A stretch of 64,000 nucleotides of DNA from an uncultured Cellulomonas sp. (GTDB taxonomy: Bacteria > Actinomycetota > Actinomycetes > Actinomycetales > Cellulomonadaceae). The DNA is taken from assembly GCF_947494015.1 (NCBI RefSeq), contig NZ_CANLTL010000002.1:186001-250000 (forward strand), in the 5' to 3' direction. The notes under the pieces were generated by a model. The model saw only the letters and a list, made by a program, of their open reading frames with translations. It did not search any database and had not been told where the DNA came from. Position 1 is the stretch's first letter. Each line of letters begins with the position of its first letter. The position numbers and the translations under genes were made by a program. This document shows positions 25,880-33,882 of the stretch, one piece after another.

Positions 25880-26917
25880 TCATCCCTGCGGGTACGGCCA
25901 GCCGTTCGGCTCGCACGGCGAGACCGCGAGCGACTGCTGCTGCATGAGCGGCGCCGGCCCCGACCCCGGGCAGCGTTCGTGCTGGTGCCCGAGCAGGTGG
26001 CCCACCTCGTGGTTGACCAGGTACTGCCGGTACTGCGTCCGGTCCGCGAACTCCGGTGTGGCCTCGACCCACCGGCGGACGTTGAGCGCGGCGTGCCCGT
26101 TGCGGCCGCACGACACCTGCCCACCGGTGTCGAGCGGGGCGCACATCGTGTCGACGAGGTCGGGCGAGGCGAGCACGACCCGGATGTCGGCCGGGCCGTC
26201 GGTCTGCGCGAACGCGACCTCGCCCCGCGCGCCCCACCCGCGCGGGTCGGTGAGCGTGGCCATCACCGTCGCGGCGAACGCGGGCCCGTCCACGGCGAGC
26301 CCGCGCTCCACCTCGACCCGGACGGTGCGCACCGGTCCCGGCCCGACCGCGGGAGCCGCGCCGGGGACCACGTCGAGCACGCCGTCCGCGGACTGCGGGA
26401 CGTCGAGGGAGAGCAGGCCCGCGGCGCGGTCCTCGGGGGTGAGCCACAGCGGGCCGACCGTGTCGCGGTCGACCACCTGCGGCAGCGGGAGGGGGCGGAC
26501 GTCAGTCAGCTCGCCGGGCGCGACCGACACCACCGGCGCATCCGCGGCCGCGGGCGCGTCCACCCCGGCCGCGGACGCCCGCACACCGGAGCGCTGCACC
26601 GCGGTGCCGCGCAGCGGGTCGACGTCGTCCGTGCCGCCCGGTCGGGTGGACCCGCCGGCCGACGACGTCGACGCGTCCGCACGGGCCCCGGCTGCCGGCC
26701 CGGTCCACGCTCCCCCGGTCAGCGACGCCGTCCCGACGCCGGCCATCGCCGCCACCGTGACGACCCCCGCCGCCACCCACGTCGGGGGGGTGGCCACGAC
26801 CGGCCGACCCGACCGAGCGCGCGAGGGGGGCATCGACGCGACGGGCGCGCGCCGGGCACGCCCGTGGCGGGGGGTGGACCGCGGCGGCAGGGCGAGGGGC
26901 CACGGTCGCGGGGTCAT
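25880..26917 (-). CDS. DUF3152 secreted/anchored metalloprotease-like protein
   Basis: About 345 aa. A basic N-terminus is followed by a membrane anchor (TWVAAGVVTVAAMAGVGTA, about 47-65), an Ala/Ser/Gly-rich linker and a C-terminal DUF3152 domain. The domain contains H303-E-V-G-H307 in VNHEVGHLLGHQHERC, extended to the HExxHxxGxxH metzincin pattern, then the Met-turn-like APLMQQQS. Three other cysteines (DTMCAPL, VSCGRNGH, SPCEPNG) suggest disulfides. It resembles Rv3207c. A zinc peptidase outside the membrane is likely but unproven. ATG 26917 was chosen over an ATG 24 bases upstream. It is divergent from the TetR gene by 46 bp. Confidence 0.87.
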   Translation of the reverse strand: MTPRPWPLALPPRSTPRHGRARRAPVASMPPSRARSGRPVVATPPTWVAAGVVTVAAMAGVGTASLTGGAWTGPAAGARADASTSSAGGSTRPGGTDDVDPLRGTAVQRSGVRASAAGVDAPAAADAPVVSVAPGELTDVRPLPLPQVVDRDTVGPLWLTPEDRAAGLLSLDVPQSADGVLDVVPGAAPAVGPGPVRTVRVEVERGLAVDGPAFAATVMATLTDPRGWGARGEVAFAQTDGPADIRVVLASPDLVDTMCAPLDTGGQVSCGRNGHAALNVRRWVEATPEFADRTQYRQYLVNHEVGHLLGHQHERCPGSGPAPLMQQQSLAVSPCEPNGWPYPQG

Positions 26918-26963
26918 GGCCCTATGGTCACCCGGCGTCACAGGCGCTGGCTACCATCGGCGG

Positions 26964-27674
26964 GTGACCCAGACCACGGGCGTGCGTCCGCGCGGCCCCC
27001 GCATGGGCCGCGACGCCCGGCGGGCGCAGGTCCTCGCCGTGGCTCAGGAGCTGTTCGCCGGCGAGGGCTTCCACCACGTGTCGATGGACGACATCGCGGT
27101 CCGGGCGGCGGTGTCCAAGCCGGTCCTGTACCGCCACTTCCCGTCCAAGCTGGACCTGTACCTCGAGGTGGTCGAGGAGCGCGGCACCGAGCTGCTGCGG
27201 GCGGTCGACCAGGCCCTGGCCCCCGTCGTGGCCGGACCGGTGCGGCGCGGTGAGGGACGCCAGGTCGTGCACGCGCTGGTGCGGGCGTACTTCGAGTTCG
27301 TCGAGGCCGCCGGCGAGTCGTTCTCGCTGCTGTTCGAGTCCGACGTCACCCACGACGCCGCGGTCCGGGCCCGGGTCGAGCAGGCCGCGGCCCAGGCCGC
27401 GCAGGGCATCGCCCGGGTGCTCGCCGACTTCACCGGCCTGCCCGACCAGCACACGTCGCTGCTCGCCGCGACGCTGGTCGGGATGGCGCAGACCGGTGCC
27501 ACCAGCAGGTTCCGTGCCGACGCCCCGCTGGACGTCGACGAGGCCGTCGACCTGGTCGCGCGGCTCGCCTGGCACGGCGTCGCCGGGCTCGTCCGGACCG
27601 ACGCCGGCGGGCACCCGCCGCCCGAGGCCACGCCCCCGGCCGCCGACCCGAGCCGATCCGGACGTCGCCCGTAG
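26964..27674 (+). CDS. TetR family regulator (Rv3208-like)
   Basis: 236 aa. The helix-turn-helix spans about residues 15-65 (RAQVLAVAQELFAGEGFHHV, then DIAVRAAVSKPVLYRHF). The C-terminal ligand domain includes RAYFEFVEAAGESFSLLFES. GTG 26964 was taken as start; an ATG at 27003 (MGRDARRAQ) is the alternative. The Pro-rich C-terminal tail is probably disordered. It is divergent from the DUF3152 gene, so the 46-bp gap may hold an operator for both, and is followed 93 bp later by the DUF3107 gene. The same TetR-DUF3107 pairing occurs in mycobacteria (Rv3208-Rv3208A). Confidence 0.9.
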   Translation: MTQTTGVRPRGPRMGRDARRAQVLAVAQELFAGEGFHHVSMDDIAVRAAVSKPVLYRHFPSKLDLYLEVVEERGTELLRAVDQALAPVVAGPVRRGEGRQVVHALVRAYFEFVEAAGESFSLLFESDVTHDAAVRARVEQAAAQAAQGIARVLADFTGLPDQHTSLLAATLVGMAQTGATSRFRADAPLDVDEAVDLVARLAWHGVAGLVRTDAGGHPPPEATPPAADPSRSGRRP

Positions 27675-27767
27675 GATTGCCCGTGCTCCCACCTGCCCGC
27701 GCACGTGGCGGGGAGCAGCGTGCCCGGCGAGCGTCGTCGGGTCCCGGAACTGACGAGGGAGAGCACC

Positions 27768-27992
27768 GTGGACATCACGATCGGCGTCCAGAACCAGGCT
27801 CGCGAGCTGGTCATCGAGTCCGACCAGACGTCCGAGGAGATCGTTGGGATCGTGTCGGCCGCGCTCGAGGGGAAGCCGCTCCTCGAGCTGCGCGACACCC
27901 GGGGCCGACGGGTGCTCGTCCCGACGGCCTCGATCGGGTACGTGGAGATCGGGTCGGAGGAGAAGAGCCGGGTGGGCTTCGGCTCGCTGTAG
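27768..27992 (+). CDS. DUF3107 family protein (Rv3208A/TB9.4-like)
   Basis: 74 aa starting at GTG 27768 behind GAGGGAGAG. The sequence opens VDITIGVQNQARELVIESDQ and ends VEIGSEEKSRVGFG, the invariant ATP-synthase-epsilon-sized DUF3107 pattern. No function is established. It is soluble and acidic. The length and position after a TetR gene are typical. A terminator follows 12 bases after the stop. Confidence 0.92.
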   Translation: MDITIGVQNQARELVIESDQTSEEIVGIVSAALEGKPLLELRDTRGRRVLVPTASIGYVEIGSEEKSRVGFGSL

Positions 27993-28004
27993 ACCCCGTC
28001 GCGG

Positions 28005-28040
28005 AGCGCTGCCCCGGTCGTCACCGGCCGGGGCAGCGCT
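28005..28040 (+). terminator. Intrinsic terminator after the DUF3107 gene
   Basis: A perfect stem AGCGCTGCCCCGG with CCGGGGCAGCGCT and a 10-base loop, placed in the convergent gap with the ferritin-like gene. Confidence 0.8.
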
Positions 28041-28108
28041 CTGCCCGGCCTCTGCCAGTGCCCGTCCCGGGCCCGCCCCGAGGCGATCAGGGGGTCGGGC
28101 CGAGGCGG

Positions 28109-28816
28109 TCAGGCGGTCAGCCCGAGCCGCCCCATCCGGCGGGTGTGCTCGGCGGTGAGCCGGCCGAACAGACGCACCGAGGCGTCGCCGACGGCGTCGG
28201 ACGACGGCGCCGTCGCGTCCGGCTCCCCCGGTGCGGGCAGCGCGAGTCGCGCGAGCGACGGCTCGGTGACCAGGAGGTTCTGCACGACGCCGAGGGCCTC
28301 GCCCACCAGACGTCGGCCCCACAGCGCCAGCCGGGACGTGAGCACCTCGTCGTCGGCGGCCGCGGCGGCGAGGGTCGCGACCGTCAGCTCCGCGTGGCTG
28401 GCGCCGTCGAGGACGTCCATCACCAGGTCCCGTGTGTCGTCGTCGAGCCCTGCGGCCGCGGCCTTGCAGAAGTCGTCGGCGACCCCGTACCCGACGTACG
28501 CCGTGAGCAGCCGCTCCCACCACGACCCGGGGGTGGTCCGCGCGTCGAAGTCGTCGAGCACCCGGGCGAACCGCGCCAGCTCGACCTGCGGCGACCCGCC
28601 CAGCTCGGTGATCCGCGCCACGACGCGGTCCAGCCGGGCGACCGCTCCGGCGGAGAAGTGCACGAGGCGCAGCTGCTGGTCGAGGGTCGGAGCCAGGGCC
28701 GAGTCCGCGGCGAGCCGGGTGAAGGCCGTGAGCTCGAGGTGGCCGACGAGCCCCAGCAGCGCCAGGACGTCCGCACGGCCGGCGCTCGCACGAGGGTGCG
28801 TCACTGCTGCGGTCAT
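28109..28816 (-). CDS. Ferritin-like protein (tRNA-(ms2io6A)-hydroxylase-like family)
   Basis: 235 aa, mostly helical. The helices LLGLVGHLELTAFTRLAADS, VHFSAGAVARLDRVVARITE and DGASHAELTVATLAAAAADD form a four-helix ferritin-like bundle, and the position matches Rv3210c. These actinobacterial proteins are often annotated as tRNA hydroxylase-like or hydroxylase. I see few of the His/Glu metal ligands of the true MiaE enzyme, so enzymatic activity is doubtful. ATG 28816 (MTAAVTHPRA) was chosen. It is convergent with DUF3107 and divergent from the RNA helicase gene, as in mycobacteria. Confidence 0.8.
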   Translation of the reverse strand: MTAAVTHPRASAGRADVLALLGLVGHLELTAFTRLAADSALAPTLDQQLRLVHFSAGAVARLDRVVARITELGGSPQVELARFARVLDDFDARTTPGSWWERLLTAYVGYGVADDFCKAAAAGLDDDTRDLVMDVLDGASHAELTVATLAAAAADDEVLTSRLALWGRRLVGEALGVVQNLLVTEPSLARLALPAPGEPDATAPSSDAVGDASVRLFGRLTAEHTRRMGRLGLTA

Positions 28817-29045
28817 CCGCCGAGCGTAGCCGTCGCGTGGCCGGCGTCGGATACCATGGCCGGGTACATCGGTTGCCCGGTCGTCCCGACCGCATCGCCC
28901 CGCAGCGGCCACGCCGCCGCGGCCGTGACACATTCACGATCGGCTGCCGGCCATCCTCAGCGATGAGGCCCGCTCGCCGACCCGGCGCCTGCGCACCCGC
29001 CGCACGCCACCTGGCGCAGCCCGCGACCTCGACGCCGACCAGCAC

Positions 29046-30779
29046 GTGAGGCACCACGACGTGACGACGACCGACCCGACCACCGGCCCCGCTGCGCGCA
29101 GCAGCGTCCAGGCCACCGACCCCAGCTTCGCGGACTTCGACGTCCGCCCCGAGATCGTGGAGTCCCTCGCCGCGGCGGGGATCGTGAACCCGTTCCCGAT
29201 CCAGGCGATGACCCTGCCGGTCGCGCTCGCCGGGCACGACATCATCGGGCAGGCCAAGACCGGCACGGGCAAGACCCTCGGCTTCGGCGTCCCGCTGCTG
29301 CACCGCGTCGTCGCGCCCGGGGAGGACGGCTACGACGCACTGCCCGCGCCCGGCAAGCCGCAGGCGCTGGTGATCGTCCCGACGCGCGAGCTGGCCGTCC
29401 AGGTCGCCGGTGACCTCGCCACCGCCTCCAGCCGGCGCTCGGTGCGTGTGCTGCAGCTCTACGGGGGCCGCGCCTACGAGCCGCAGGTCTCCGCACTGCA
29501 GACGGGCGTCGACGTCGTCGTCGGCACGCCGGGGCGGATGATCGACCTGCTCAACCAGGGCTACCTGGACCTGACGTCGGTGCGCTGCGTCGTGCTGGAC
29601 GAGGCGGACGAGATGCTCGACCTCGGCTTCCTGCCCGACGTCGAGCGGCTGCTCTCCCGCACGCCCGCCTCACGCCACACCATGCTGTTCTCGGCGACGA
29701 TGCCCGGTGCGGTGGTCGCGATGGCGCGTCGGTACATGACGCAGCCGACGCACATCCGGGCCAACGACCCGGACGATGCCGGCGCCACCGTCAAGAACAC
29801 GACGCAGGTCGTCTACCGCGCGCACGCGCTGGACAAGGTCGAGGTGCTCGCCCGGCTCCTGCAGGCCGAGGGCCGCGGCCTGACGATCGTCTTCGCCCGC
29901 ACCAAGCGGACCGCGGCCAAGGTCGCCGACGAGCTGGTGGCCCGCGGGTTCGCCGCCGGCGCGATCCACGGCGACCTCGGTCAGGGTGCGCGCGAGCAGG
30001 CCCTGCGTGCGTTCCGCAACGGCAAGGTCGACGTGCTGGTGGCGACCGACGTCGCCGCGCGGGGGATCGACGTCGACGACGTCACGCACGTCGTCAACTA
30101 CCAGTGCCCCGAGGACGAGAAGACCTACCTGCACCGCATCGGACGTACCGGTCGCGCGGGCAAGAAGGGCACGGCGGTCACCTTCGTCGACTGGGATGAC
30201 ATGCCGCGCTGGGGGCTCATCAACAGGGTGCTCGACCTCGGCATCCCGGAGCCCGTCGAGACGTACTCCAGCTCGCCGCACCTGTTCACCGACCTGGGCA
30301 TCCCGGCCGGCACCAAGGGCACGCTGCCCCAGGCGGCCCGGACCCGCGAGGGCCTGGACGCGGAGAAGCTCGAGGACCTCGGCGAGACCGGCAAGCGCCA
30401 CAGCTCGAGCGTCCGCGACGGCGGCGGCCGTGACGCCGGGCGTGGTCGTGGTGGGCGCGACGGCGGCAGCCGTGCGGGCGGCTCGCGGGACGGCGGCTCG
30501 CGTGACGGCGGCCGCGACGCCGGTCGTGGTCGCGGCGCGTCCGGTCGCCGCGACGGCGGGGGCCGCAGCACCGCGGCGCCCGACGCCCCCCGCGCCACGG
30601 ACGCCGATGCAGCCCGTGACACCGCTGCCCCGGCCGGGAGCAGCGCTCCGGCGGAGGCGGCGGGCGGCGACCGTCCGCGTCGCAACCGCAGCCGCCGTCG
30701 GACCCGCAGCGGCGCCCTGGGCGCGGCGGGCTCGTCCGACGCGGCAGCGAGCGCACCGACCGCAGGCACCGACGCCTGA
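29046..30779 (+). CDS. rhlE: DEAD-box RNA helicase, RhlE type
   Basis: 577 aa. All DEAD-box motifs are visible: the Q motif NPFPIQAMTLP, motif I AKTGTGKT, Ia PTRELAVQ, II VLDEADEML, III SATMPG, V ATDVAARGIDVDDV and VI HRIGRTGRAGKKG. After about residue 455 comes a long Arg/Gly/Asp-rich tail (GRDAGRGRGGRDGGSRAGGS...) ending in a basic patch and an Ala-rich tail, a typical flexible RNA-binding extension. It unwinds RNA in ribosome assembly or decay. GTG 29046 is tentative, with GTG 29061 also possible. It matches Rv3211 in context. A strong terminator follows. Confidence 0.93.
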   Translation: MRHHDVTTTDPTTGPAARSSVQATDPSFADFDVRPEIVESLAAAGIVNPFPIQAMTLPVALAGHDIIGQAKTGTGKTLGFGVPLLHRVVAPGEDGYDALPAPGKPQALVIVPTRELAVQVAGDLATASSRRSVRVLQLYGGRAYEPQVSALQTGVDVVVGTPGRMIDLLNQGYLDLTSVRCVVLDEADEMLDLGFLPDVERLLSRTPASRHTMLFSATMPGAVVAMARRYMTQPTHIRANDPDDAGATVKNTTQVVYRAHALDKVEVLARLLQAEGRGLTIVFARTKRTAAKVADELVARGFAAGAIHGDLGQGAREQALRAFRNGKVDVLVATDVAARGIDVDDVTHVVNYQCPEDEKTYLHRIGRTGRAGKKGTAVTFVDWDDMPRWGLINRVLDLGIPEPVETYSSSPHLFTDLGIPAGTKGTLPQAARTREGLDAEKLEDLGETGKRHSSSVRDGGGRDAGRGRGGRDGGSRAGGSRDGGSRDGGRDAGRGRGASGRRDGGGRSTAAPDAPRATDADAARDTAAPAGSSAPAEAAGGDRPRRNRSRRRTRSGALGAAGSSDAAASAPTAGTDA

Positions 30780-30793
30780 CGCACACCACCGCA

Positions 30794-30838
30794 CGACGAC
30801 GGCGGCCGCGGACACGACGTCCGCGGCCGCCGTCGTCG
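30794..30838 (+). terminator. Strong terminator hairpin after the RNA helicase
   Basis: A perfect 19-bp stem (CGACGACGGCGGCCGCGGA with its complement) and a 7-base loop in the convergent gap. It may serve both directions. Confidence 0.85.
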
Positions 30839-30860
30839 GTGGGGTCAGACGCCGGAGCGG

Positions 30861-31583
30861 TCACCGCCCGGCGGCCACCTCGACCGCCCGCACGGCCTCC
30901 TCGACGCCGCGGTCCCACGGCGCTCCGTGCCCCGGCAGCACCCAGCGGACCCCCAGCCCCCGCAGGCGGCGCAGCGAGCTCAGCGCCTGCTCCGGGTCGT
31001 CGGTGAACGGCGCGGGCTGCGGCCCGACCCGTCCGGTCAGCACGTGGCGCGTCGTCAGGGCGTCACCGACGAAGACGGCGTCGACGGCGGGGACATGCAC
31101 CGCGACGCTGCCCGGGGAGTGCCCCGGCAGGGCGACCATGCGGGGCGCACCGGGCAGGTCGAGCACGTCGCCGTCGTGGACGGTGACGACCTCGGTGACG
31201 TACGTGGTGCGCAGCCCGCCCTTGCGTGCGGCGTAGGTCAGGAAGCGCGCCACCGCCCGCGGGTCGACCCGTCCCCAGGTCGCGCGCGGCCGGACCTCAC
31301 CGCGCGCCCGGGCGGCGTCCGCGGCATGCACGTGGATCGGCACGCCGTGGTCGCGCCGCAGCCACTCGGCGAAGCCCAGGTGGTCGGTGTCACCGTGGGT
31401 GAGCACGAGGCCGCGGACGTCGTCGACCGTGCGGCCGACGGCGTCGAGCTCGGCCAGCAGCTCGCGACGGTGCCCGGCGAGCCCGGCGTCCACGACGGTC
31501 ACGCCCGCGTCGGTGACCACGAGGTAGGCGGCCACCAGGTCGTTGCCGATGCGGTGCAGTCCGGGTGCGAGCTCCATGGTCAT
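30861..31583 (-). CDS. Metallo-beta-lactamase-fold hydrolase
   Basis: 240 aa with the MBL metal-binding signature THGDTDHLG (HxxxDH with Gly before Asp), the third-His loop LPGHSPGSVAVH, the Asp ligand FVGDALTT and the last His VLPGHGAPW. The first metal ligand of the canonical HxHxDH is intact as H-G-D-x-D-H. Substrate unknown; such proteins are often glyoxalase II-like or lactonase-like. The start is at 31583 (ATG). It is divergent from a TetR gene with a perfect palindrome between them, so it is very likely controlled by that repressor. Confidence 0.88.
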   Translation of the reverse strand: MTMELAPGLHRIGNDLVAAYLVVTDAGVTVVDAGLAGHRRELLAELDAVGRTVDDVRGLVLTHGDTDHLGFAEWLRRDHGVPIHVHAADAARARGEVRPRATWGRVDPRAVARFLTYAARKGGLRTTYVTEVVTVHDGDVLDLPGAPRMVALPGHSPGSVAVHVPAVDAVFVGDALTTRHVLTGRVGPQPAPFTDDPEQALSSLRRLRGLGVRWVLPGHGAPWDRGVEEAVRAVEVAAGR

Positions 31584-31631
31584 CCTCGGGACGTCGGGTC
31601 GCCGGCGATGGCCGGCATGGCTACGCTAGAT

Positions 31632-31644
31632 AGCCTTCAAGGCT
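31632..31644. promoter_or_regulatory. Palindromic operator between the MBL and TetR genes
   Basis: AGCCTTCAAGGCT is a perfect 6+1+6 inverted repeat in the 94-bp divergent gap, with an AT-richer surround (GCTAGAT before it). It is the obvious candidate operator for the divergent TetR repressor. Confidence 0.6.
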
Positions 31645-31677
31645 GAGGTCAACAGCCGTCATACCGAGAGGGGCACC

Positions 31678-32238
31678 GTGCCGGCACCCGAGCGCACGAC
31701 GACGCACGAGGTGGTCCGCGCCGGCCGCGACCTGCTGGAGGCCCACGGTCCGGCGGGGGTGACCATGGCCGCCGTGGCGGCGCGGGTGGGCGTGCGTCCG
31801 CCGTCCCTGTACAAGCGCGTGCGCAACCGCGACGACCTGCTGCGGCTGGTCACCGAGGCGGCCGTCGGCGACCTCGCGGACCAGCTCGCGGCGGTCGCGC
31901 GGTCCGGGGACCCGCGCCACGACCTGCGCCGGATCGCCCGTGCGCTGCGCGCCTTCGCCCACGCGTCCCCCGTGGCGTACGGCCTGGTCTTCACGCCGGG
32001 CCCGGCGGCCACCCGGCCCGATCCCGCCCTGCTCGCCCGGGCGAGCGAACCGGTGCTGCGGGCCACCGCCGAGCTCGCCGGGCCGGACGACGCCCTGGTG
32101 GCCGCACGGACCGTGACCGCCTGGGCGCACGGCTTCCTCAGCATGGAGCTGAGCGGCGCCTTCACCCTGGGCGGGGAAGTCGACCAGGCCTTCGACCACG
32201 GCCTGACCCGGGTGGTCGACGCCCTCGTCGCCCGCTGA
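31678..32238 (+). CDS. TetR family regulator with WHG-type C-terminal domain
   Basis: 186 aa from GTG 31678 behind GAGAGGGG. The helix-turn-helix (VTMAAVAARVGVRPPSLYKR, about 25-45) is followed by a WHG/TetR_C-type domain (ALRAFAHASPVAYGLVFTPG, then TVTAWAHGFLSMELSGAF). The sequence PPSLYKRVRNRDDLL is typical of this subgroup. It probably represses itself and the divergent metallo-beta-lactamase-fold gene through the palindrome at 31632. The ligand is unknown. It converges with marC. Confidence 0.9.
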   Translation: MPAPERTTTHEVVRAGRDLLEAHGPAGVTMAAVAARVGVRPPSLYKRVRNRDDLLRLVTEAAVGDLADQLAAVARSGDPRHDLRRIARALRAFAHASPVAYGLVFTPGPAATRPDPALLARASEPVLRATAELAGPDDALVAARTVTAWAHGFLSMELSGAFTLGGEVDQAFDHGLTRVVDALVAR

Positions 32239-32276
32239 CGGCCACGCCCCCGCCGTCCCGCCACGAGCGCCCGGCG

Positions 32277-32897
32277 TCAGCCCTCGATGAACGCCCGCAC
32301 GGCGTCGGCGACGAGCTGGACCGCGATCGCGGCCAGCAGCAGGCCGGCGATCCGGCTCACCAGGATCACGCCGCTGTCCTTGAGCACGCGGTGGATGACG
32401 TTGGCGAACCGCATCGACAGGTACAGGCACACGTGGACGGCCACGACGCCGAGCCCGATCGAGATCCAGTCAGACCACGACTCCTCGGAGCCGGCGACGA
32501 AGACCATCGTCGCGACGATCGCGCCCGGACCGGCCAGCAGCGGCGTGCCCAGCGGCACCAGGGCCACGTTGACGCCCGTGTTGCCCGACGGCGCCGGGTC
32601 CTCCATCTTGCCGGTGAGCAGCTCCATGGCCACGACGAGCAGCAGCAGTCCTCCCGACGCCTGCAGCGCCGGCAGCGAGATGTGCATGTAGTCGAGCAGC
32701 TGCTGGCCGAACAGGGCGAACGCGACGATCACGCCGAACGCGACCAGGATCGCCTGCCGCGCGGCCCGCGTGCGCTGCCGGGCGGTCATCGACCCGGTGA
32801 GGCCGAGGAAGATCGGCACCGTCCCGGGCGGGTCCATGATGACGAACAGCGTGATGAAGACCTCGCTGAACAGTCGCCCGTCCCAGACGGCGCTCAC
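32277..32897 (-). CDS. marC: MarC family integral membrane protein
   Basis: 206 aa with about six transmembrane segments (FITLFVIMDPPGTVPIFLGL, AILVAFGVIVAFALFGQQLL, ALQASGGLLLLVVAMELL and others) and the family motif PLGTPLLAGPGAIVATMVF. MarC-family proteins were named for the mar locus but have no confirmed transport substrate. GTG 32897 is the start. It lies 19 bp downstream of the PHP-domain gene on the same strand, so the two probably form an operon. Confidence 0.92.
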   Translation of the reverse strand: MSAVWDGRLFSEVFITLFVIMDPPGTVPIFLGLTGSMTARQRTRAARQAILVAFGVIVAFALFGQQLLDYMHISLPALQASGGLLLLVVAMELLTGKMEDPAPSGNTGVNVALVPLGTPLLAGPGAIVATMVFVAGSEESWSDWISIGLGVVAVHVCLYLSMRFANVIHRVLKDSGVILVSRIAGLLLAAIAVQLVADAVRAFIEG

Positions 32898-32916
32898 GGC
32901 CGCACCACGTCCCCCC

Positions 32917-33759
32917 TCACGGACGGACCACCGCGGTCGTCCCCTGCTCCGCGATGCGGTCCAGCACGTCGGGTGCGGTGCTGCGCTCCCCCAGCCCGTT
33001 CGGCTTGCCGTCCCCGTGGTAGTCGCTGGACCCGGTGACCAGCAGGCCCAGCCGGTCGGCGAGGGCGGTCAGGCGCGCCACCTGCTGGGGGCTGTGGTCG
33101 CGGTGGTGGACCTCCAGGCCGGCCAGCCCCGCGGCGACGAGCTGCTCGACGGCGGCGTCGGGCACCACCCGGCCGCGGACGTCGGCGCCGGGGTGGGCGA
33201 AGACCGGCACCCCACCGGCGACCCGGATCGCCGCGACGGCGTCGACGGCGTCCGGGGCGTAGTGGGGGACGTAGTAGCGCGACGACGGCACGAGCAGCGT
33301 CGCGAAGGCGGCGCTGCGGTCCGTGACGACGCCGCGGGCGACCAGCGCATCGGCGATGTGCGGGCGCCCGACGGTGGCGTCGGCGCCGGTCTGCGCCATG
33401 ACCTCGTCCCAGGTGAGCCCGTAGTCCTCCTCGAGCAGAGCGACCATGGTGCGGGCCCGGACCAGCCGCGCCTGGCGCGTGCGCTCCATCTCGGCGAGCA
33501 GCGCCGGGTGATCCGGGTCCTGCAGGTAGCTGAGCAGGTGGACGCTGATGCCGTCCCACCGGGCGGAGATCTCGCTGCCGAGCACGACGGTGACGCCCGA
33601 CGCGTGCGCCTCGGCGGTCGCCTCGTCCCACCCCGCGGTGGTGTCGTGGTCGGTGAGCGCGACCACGTCCAGCCCGGCCGCGGCCGCGGCCCGCACCACA
33701 CCCGCCGGTGCGTCGGTGCCGTCCGACGCGGTGGAGTGGGCATGGAGGTCGATCAGCAC
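32917..33759 (-). CDS. PHP-domain phosphoesterase (RNase AM / nucleoside 3',5'-bisphosphate type)
   Basis: 280 aa from GTG 33759. The four PHP metal motifs are present: DLHAHSTASDG (residues 4-14), LTDHDTTAGWDE (about 36-47), the His motifs GGVPVFAHPGAD and EVHHRDHSP, and the final SSDYHGDGK. This pattern fits the YciV/RNase AM branch acting on short RNAs or 3',5'-nucleoside bisphosphates. It is cytoplasmic. It is the first gene of a probable two-gene unit with marC and is divergent from aminopeptidase P. Confidence 0.88.
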   Translation of the reverse strand: MLIDLHAHSTASDGTDAPAGVVRAAAAAGLDVVALTDHDTTAGWDEATAEAHASGVTVVLGSEISARWDGISVHLLSYLQDPDHPALLAEMERTRQARLVRARTMVALLEEDYGLTWDEVMAQTGADATVGRPHIADALVARGVVTDRSAAFATLLVPSSRYYVPHYAPDAVDAVAAIRVAGGVPVFAHPGADVRGRVVPDAAVEQLVAAGLAGLEVHHRDHSPQQVARLTALADRLGLLVTGSSDYHGDGKPNGLGERSTAPDVLDRIAEQGTTAVVRP

Positions 33760-33882
33760 GGAGCCCAGGGTAGGGGCTGCCCGACGCGCCTCTGACGCGC
33801 CCCCGGTCCCGCACGTCGCCTCCGCGCCGGTGCCGAGCCGGTGCTGAGCGCCCGTGTCGGACGCCGGTGCGACGATGGGCTC

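Noticed and set aside
22470-26963. Long plus-strand open frame antisense to adnA and DUF3152
   Set aside because: Only its 3' end (from GTG 26964) encodes a recognisable protein, the TetR regulator; the rest is compositional noise opposite real genes.
28837-29049. 70-codon frame upstream of the RNA helicase, possibly a leader peptide
   Set aside because: No ribosome-binding site or terminator; composition is typical of noise, and it overlaps the helicase start in another frame.
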